Made by a program: the position numbers and the translations under genes. From NCBI GenBank assembly GCA_945957245.1, contig CAMFLD010000158.1, positions 1 through 6,718 of the forward strand: a DNA stretch of 6,718 nt. The letters are read 5' to 3'. The notes below the pieces were generated by a model that saw only the letters and a program-made list of their open reading frames with translations, did not search any database and had not been told where the DNA came from. The stretch is from an uncultured Flavobacterium sp. Lineage in GTDB: Bacteria; Bacteroidota; Bacteroidia; Flavobacteriales; Flavobacteriaceae. This document shows, in pieces, positions 1 to 3,967 of the stretch. Positions within the stretch are counted from its first letter, which is position 1; every line of letters begins with the position of its first letter.

Positions 1-88
1 ATTATCAATATGTTTTAATTTCTAAAAATGAAAACCACACTATTGATACATTACCCATCTGATATATTACCAACATTACCTCGGTTAA
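1..88. other. Sequence downstream of the putative immunity gene, no supportable gene
   Basis: These 88 AT-rich bases follow the stop of the small gene. An imperfect inverted repeat (ATTACC / GGTTAAT, 77-90) overlaps the stop but lacks a useful loop and a U-run, so it is not called a terminator. The longest minus-strand reading from an ATG (74-76) is only 23 codons and resembles nothing known. Orphan toxin tips and extra immunity genes often follow loci of this kind, but none is visible here. Confidence 0.5.
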
Positions 89-475
89 TTATCTCCAAAC
101 ACATTCTCCATCTATTAACATATATGGGAAATACTCATCAGTCCAAGTAATGCCATTGGTTGATATTTTCATACACAAAGCATCTCTTTTCTCAGAAATA
201 CCATCAGAATTCTTAAAATTTGCAGATACATCATAAGCAATAGCTGCGGCTTGAATTTTCTTGTTATTCAATTCCTCAAGCAAGTTTTTTTCAATAATTT
301 TTAATATTTCTACTGTATTAAAAGTTTCTGTTTCATCATGATAAAAAACTATTTCTTTAATTTGACCATCTATCAATTTTGTCCCAAATGGCGCAAATTC
401 TTTCAAGTTTTCAATAAAAATCTTTGCTCTAGCAAAAATATTCATTTTTAATTTATCAATTTCATTATTTAGCAT
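89..475 (-). CDS. Candidate immunity protein for the Rhs nuclease
   Basis: A small protein of 128 residues with no signal peptide or membrane segment, so it should be cytosolic. I do not recognise a named family with certainty. The sequence has an N-terminal helical part (1-26), a short FAPFGTKLIDGQI stretch (27-39), a Glu/Lys-rich helix (about 55-70), then a beta-like half (AAAIAYDV at 76-83, KRDALCMKIS at 96-105, EYFPYMLIDGECVW at 114-127). This alpha-then-beta layout with a PFG motif recalls small uncharacterised proteins often found beside polymorphic toxins, but that is an impression only. The immunity role is inferred from position: 30 bases after the toxin tip, same strand, very AT-rich like the end of the toxin gene. 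I count 21 acidic and 16 basic residues, so it is net acidic, while the end of the toxin is strongly basic. The first ATG (473-475) follows an A-rich leader (AAAAAAACAAG); an alternative ATG at 443-445 would remove ten residues. Confidence 0.8.
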   Translation of the reverse strand: MLNNEIDKLKMNIFARAKIFIENLKEFAPFGTKLIDGQIKEIVFYHDETETFNTVEILKIIEKNLLEELNNKKIQAAAIAYDVSANFKNSDGISEKRDALCMKISTNGITWTDEYFPYMLIDGECVWR

Positions 476-505
476 CTTGTTTTTTTATAATTATTATATT
501 GAATT
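476..505 (-). promoter_or_regulatory. AT-rich spacer and A-rich leader before the putative immunity gene
   Basis: Thirty bases between the toxin stop and the small gene's ATG, almost entirely A and T, ending in AAAAAAACAAG before the ATG. A-rich leaders commonly serve for start selection in Bacteroidota instead of a strong Shine-Dalgarno sequence. I searched this spacer and the end of the toxin gene by eye for the Bacteroidota promoter pattern (TAnnTTTG at -7) and found no good match, so a separate immunity promoter is not supported. Confidence 0.4.
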
Positions 506-1051
506 TTAATATATTTTTTTACTAAATGATATGATTTTAATATCTATTTTAGAATGCTTTTTATGTTCAACTTTAGGTTTTGAAACCTTTGCTTTGTCTA
601 AAACGATACCTAAAGTAGTATAAGTTTTAATATCAAAACCTGCATTTTGAAGCGGCTTAGTTAATTTAGCGGCTTTATTAATAATTAACTCAGGTTTTAC
701 TCCTTTCCCAGTTGAAATTTCTTTTTGTAATCTTAACTGTTCTGTTAAAGCTTGTCTTTGAACATTTTTTATCTCTACAGTACCGCCATCTGGTTTTACT
801 GCATCAGGAATAGTTGTTCCTTTCTGACCAGTTTTTGGGTCAGTTGCTTCCATTGGTTTGGTATTTTTTTCATAACCATTTTCGGCTAACTGCTCCGCTT
901 CAGTTCCTCTCCCCTTAGAAAAATTTTCAGTCATTTTAGATGCTCCTTCCGATGTTTTGGTTCCAACTTCGGTTGTAAATTTAAGAGCATCAGAAGCGCC
1001 AAATAGTTCTATAGGTGCGGAACTAAAACTAACAAAAGGAGCCAATTCACA
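506..1051 (-). other. Variable toxin tip: PD-(D/E)XK-like nuclease domain with basic tail
   Basis: Residues 971-1151 of the Rhs protein, everything after the conserved RELEG end of the core. Residues 971-1016 (CELAPFVSFSS onward) look like a linker. Residues 1017-1115 hold the nuclease-like core: a leading helix with E1021/E1023, then PDA with D1053, then a strand with E1063-I-K1065-N, then a helix with Q1075 and Q1079, and a strand ELIIN (1091-1095). The spacing of D, ExK and the following Gln helix is what PD-(D/E)XK toxins show; Tox-REase families are the closest recalled relatives, but I cannot say which. Residues 1111-1151 form a Lys-rich end (11 Lys, 3 acidic) that may contact nucleic acid or the immunity protein. 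Confidence 0.72.
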
Positions 1052-3961
1052 ACCTTCCAATTCTCTACCTAATCCTAATTTGTTTTCGGCAAAAGCATAC
1101 GGTGAATTGTATGCATAATCTTCAGCTAATGGGTCAATATTCATAAACCTACCAATAGCGTAATCATAATTCCTCCACTTAAAGCTGTCCCAGTTAAGCC
1201 CTAACTCGTCTTGGCGTTCCTGACCTTGGAACTTATACTTATTCGTAGGCATTCCATTAGCTACCAGGTCCTTTATGGTAGTAACAGCCGGGTCGTCATC
1301 GCTGGGCTCATACTTCATTTCTTTAGTGTTGTAATGCCCGTGTTTTAACCCAAAAGGATAATAGTTGTTTTCCTCTAATATCTTCAGCTTCTCAGAAGGA
1401 GCATCATAACCGTAACTTACCCTAATATTACCCAAATGGTCTTTGTACTGGTATACATAATTATACAGGTACTGCGGTGTCTCACAGGCTGTGCAGAACG
1501 TAGCATTCACATAACCCTCGGCATGCGGAAAAAAATTCAGTTTATTCTCTACATACTGAAAACCATCCAGGTAATCCGTAGTTAACGTTTCCTGATTTGC
1601 TGTTATTTTCTTTCTCAGTTTTTTGCCGTTGGCATCGTAAAGATACGCAATACTGCTTCCCGAACCAAAAGTTATTTGCACCGGAAGATTCAGGTGGTTA
1701 TACGTAATTGCCGTTATCCCTTTGTTTAAATCCGACAACATATTCCCGTTAGCATCATAAGTATAATCCGCTCCGGGGGCAGTATACGTATCATCATAAG
1801 GATTTCCCGAATTGATATTATCCTTAAAACCTTTAGGGCTGTTGGAATAATCCTTTACCTTAACCAGTTGGTTCTTTTTATCCGTATCATATTGATATTC
1901 TAAATCGTCTATCTGTATCGGGGCATAAATATCCGAATCAAAATCCCCGTTACGCTGTAACGACTGTATGTTCCCGTTCTTGTCATAAGTAAGTCTCTCA
2001 TCATACATGTTGGTCATCGGACTAGCATTATTAGGTTTCTGGTAGCGGGCAATCGTCAGTCGGTTTAGTTTGTCATAAGTATAGCCATACCTTCTTAGAA
2101 TATGGTCGGAATCACTGATCCAGTTGGTTTCCGCAATATTGCCGTTGTACAGCGGTACAATTTCACCTCCTTTGTCATTCTGTATCGGCCCGTTATAATT
2201 AATCCTAAAGGCAAACAAATCTACATCAGAGCCTATTTTAAGACTGTCCACGTTGTTAATGTCAGTCAGCCATCCCCTTATGTTGTATTTATAATTGACC
2301 TTCTGATAAGGCGCTATACTGTCATTACCCACGTCTTTCAGCACCAACTGTCCCAATTTGTCATAATGATTCACTGCCAGGAACTGTTTCGGAAGATTGT
2401 TTATTTTATGGGTGTGCTGTATCAGCCTGTCCTGTCCGTTGTATTTATAATCCTCACGTACGGTGGTTAGGTCATCAGCCGTAAGGCGTTTATGGGTGGT
2501 TATAGTATATTTGGCTTTACCTGTAAAATCCAGTTTGGAATCTGTTTTGGTCAGCCCTCCCAGATAATTTGCTGCATAGTTTCTTATAGTCCTGCCTTTG
2601 ACATCATAAAGCGTATAGCTCAGCTCGCCAATGGTGGCGGAAGGATTCTCCAAGACCCTTACCCAGCTTCCGGTTGCAAGACCTTTGGGATTAGTAAGCA
2701 CTGTTTCCCCCTCAACAGCCGTAGGTATCTGGGTCACAACAAAGTCATAATTATCATAGTAGTTTATACTGAGCAGTTTATATCCATCGGTAGGATACAC
2801 ATTATTGGTATAATGAAGTGTTTTACTGTCCACTGTAATAGGACTTGACTGGTAGCTTTCCCTCCATTCTCCATTATTCATATTAGGTTGGTTTTGAAAA
2901 GTAACCCTGTCAGCTTTCGACATGCTGGTTCCTATTGGAAGCCATCCGGTATAAACGACCCTTCCAAAGGCATCGTACTTGGTTATCAGAAAACCAACGG
3001 TTGAACCACCAAACGGATCCAAAGCAGGCCCTGTCGCTACAGGTTTGTCCTGAGAGTTATAGACAATGTATTCCCACTGTTTGCAGGGTAGTTTTTTCTC
3101 CACCATACGGTTACGGCGGTCGTATTTGTATTGATAACACAGATTGTCCAGCATGCTTTGAGTAATGGTTGAATTAGTATCCGCTACCGGAGGAATTACA
3201 TAAGTAAGATTCCCATAATCGTCATAAACATAATACGTGTCGTAAGCCTCGCCATTGTAGGTGCGTTTCAAAATCACATGCCCTTCCTTATCCTTAAACT
3301 CCTCTGTGGTATTATCCGTGCCTGATACCCAGTTTTCATTTTTGGTAATCGTTTTATAAAGTGTGTTGGCATCATAAAAGTTACCATTGTCTATAAGTCC
3401 CGGCTCATAACAAAGGGTTGTTTCGCTATAGTTGGCAGTTACCCCAAAAAGTCTTACTTCTTTTTCAACATTAGCCTGATAATCAAACCGTACTTCGTGG
3501 CCACTGCCCATAGCCCAGTCATTCCCGGGAGCCGATTGTTTGAATATCCTGTTCAGCGGCGATTCCTCAAACTGCTTGCGGCTGTAGCCGATACTGTCCC
3601 CATAAAAAATCTGATACTGCGAGGCAATACCTGACCGAAGGCTCCCGCTTACAAAAGCCAGGTTGTCCTGAGCAGAAATCAAAGGAAGGTATTCCCTTTG
3701 CTGTCTGCCGATAGAGTCGTATTCAATAGTGGTAATAAGGTCTTTGCCTTCCCCTGACATTTTTCCGGCAATCTGCTGTACCGGTCTTCCCAGTCCGTCA
3801 AAGTACCCTACGGTCTGCGCTGCCTGCTGGGCAGATGGAGTAGGGATAGAGGTTGTAGTAGGTTGTTTATAAGTGGTCGTTTTTACATAATTCTGGTTAC
3901 TGCTCTGTCCCAAAACAAGAACAGGAACTATCATCGCTAGTGATACTATTATTTTTTTCAT
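506..3961 (-). CDS. DUF6443/RHS-repeat polymorphic toxin with C-terminal PD-(D/E)XK-type nuclease tip
   Basis: An exported Rhs-type toxin of 1151 residues. Order: Sec signal peptide (1-18, cleavage likely between G18 and Q19); DUF6443-like segment (about 24-170, with YFDGLGRPVQQ and IEYDSIGRQQREYLPL); about 16 YD-type repeats (51-846); RHS-associated core (about 835-970: YQYKDHLGNIRVSY, NNYYPFGL, GRFMNIDPLAEDYAYNSPYA, ending AFAENKLGLGRELEG); and a variable tip (971-1151). In the tip, GRGTEAE (1017-1023), PDA (1052-1054), EIK (1063-1065) and EQLRLQ (1074-1079) form the pattern of restriction-endonuclease-fold toxins, with D1053, E1063 and K1065 as candidate catalytic residues. The inferred role is that the YD repeats form a closed cage holding a nuclease that cuts nucleic acid in a competitor. 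The start is fixed by the signal peptide and by an in-frame TAA two codons upstream. The signal peptide argues against ordinary T6SS Rhs delivery, and I see no T9SS-type C-terminal sorting domain. The Rhs assignment is strong; the nuclease call is likely but rests on motif order alone. Confidence 0.93.
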   Translation of the reverse strand: MKKIIVSLAMIVPVLVLGQSSNQNYVKTTTYKQPTTTSIPTPSAQQAAQTVGYFDGLGRPVQQIAGKMSGEGKDLITTIEYDSIGRQQREYLPLISAQDNLAFVSGSLRSGIASQYQIFYGDSIGYSRKQFEESPLNRIFKQSAPGNDWAMGSGHEVRFDYQANVEKEVRLFGVTANYSETTLCYEPGLIDNGNFYDANTLYKTITKNENWVSGTDNTTEEFKDKEGHVILKRTYNGEAYDTYYVYDDYGNLTYVIPPVADTNSTITQSMLDNLCYQYKYDRRNRMVEKKLPCKQWEYIVYNSQDKPVATGPALDPFGGSTVGFLITKYDAFGRVVYTGWLPIGTSMSKADRVTFQNQPNMNNGEWRESYQSSPITVDSKTLHYTNNVYPTDGYKLLSINYYDNYDFVVTQIPTAVEGETVLTNPKGLATGSWVRVLENPSATIGELSYTLYDVKGRTIRNYAANYLGGLTKTDSKLDFTGKAKYTITTHKRLTADDLTTVREDYKYNGQDRLIQHTHKINNLPKQFLAVNHYDKLGQLVLKDVGNDSIAPYQKVNYKYNIRGWLTDINNVDSLKIGSDVDLFAFRINYNGPIQNDKGGEIVPLYNGNIAETNWISDSDHILRRYGYTYDKLNRLTIARYQKPNNASPMTNMYDERLTYDKNGNIQSLQRNGDFDSDIYAPIQIDDLEYQYDTDKKNQLVKVKDYSNSPKGFKDNINSGNPYDDTYTAPGADYTYDANGNMLSDLNKGITAITYNHLNLPVQITFGSGSSIAYLYDANGKKLRKKITANQETLTTDYLDGFQYVENKLNFFPHAEGYVNATFCTACETPQYLYNYVYQYKDHLGNIRVSYGYDAPSEKLKILEENNYYPFGLKHGHYNTKEMKYEPSDDDPAVTTIKDLVANGMPTNKYKFQGQERQDELGLNWDSFKWRNYDYAIGRFMNIDPLAEDYAYNSPYAFAENKLGLGRELEGCELAPFVSFSSAPIELFGASDALKFTTEVGTKTSEGASKMTENFSKGRGTEAEQLAENGYEKNTKPMEATDPKTGQKGTTIPDAVKPDGGTVEIKNVQRQALTEQLRLQKEISTGKGVKPELIINKAAKLTKPLQNAGFDIKTYTTLGIVLDKAKVSKPKVEHKKHSKIDIKIISFSKKIY
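1052..1459 (-). other. RHS repeat-associated core domain
   Basis: Residues 835-970 of the Rhs protein. It carries the usual sequence of landmarks: YVYQYKDHLGNIRVSYGYD, NNYYPFGLKHGHY, KYKFQGQERQDELGLNW, YDYAIGRFMNIDPLAEDY and NSPYAFAENKLGLGRELEG. In Rhs and TcC proteins this domain closes the cage and marks the border between conserved shell and variable toxin. The first DP motif is kept (IDPLAE), but the final DPxGL of proteobacterial Rhs proteins is replaced by NKLGLGRELEG, a form I recall as common in Bacteroidota. Confidence 0.9.
1562..3814 (-). repeat. YD-repeat region (protein-level repeats)
   Basis: The main body of the Rhs protein (residues about 50-800) contains repeated units of the form Y-x-YD-x-x-G-R/N-L. 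Examples are YYVYDDYGNL (243), TKYDAFGRVV (327), LYDVKGR (451), HYDKLGQLV (532), YTYDKLNRL (627), LTYDKNGNI (657), YTYDANGNM (733) and YLYDANGKKL (773). At the DNA level the plus strand shows recurring pieces such as tcataagtat, but the units are diverged and are not a nucleotide tandem array. In known Rhs and Tc structures such repeats build the spiralling beta-sheet wall of the cage. Confidence 0.88.
3908..3961 (-). other. Sec signal peptide of the Rhs toxin
   Basis: Residues 1-18, MKKIIVSLAMIVPVLVLG, have a short Lys-rich start, a hydrophobic stretch of about 14 residues and a small residue before the likely cut at G18/Q19. There is no Cys just after the cut, so it does not look like a lipoprotein. 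It shows export across the inner membrane and fixes the start codon. Confidence 0.88.
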
Positions 3962-3967
3962 GGCGTT
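3962..3967 (-). other. Six-base gene junction, same frame, likely translational coupling
   Basis: The upstream gene ends with TAA at 3968-3970, followed by two sense codons (AAC GCC) and then the ATG of the Rhs gene in the same reading frame. No Shine-Dalgarno-like run is visible; the bases before the ATG are CAAAACTAAAACGCC. Such close spacing suggests that one messenger is used and that ribosomes ending the first gene may start the second. Confidence 0.75.

Noticed and set aside
4..76. 23-codon minus-strand reading from the ATG at 74-76, considered as a remnant of an orphan toxin tip
   Set aside because: It is too short and has no similarity I can recognise to Rhs core or toxin motifs.
74..90. 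Imperfect inverted repeat near the stop of the small gene, considered as a terminator
   Set aside because: The match is short and imperfect, the loop would be about two bases, and no U-run follows.
2102..2848. Plus-strand open frames opposite the Rhs gene (2102-2470 and 2492-2848)
   Set aside because: They lie antisense to a well-supported gene, have no recognisable protein features, and are expected from its composition.
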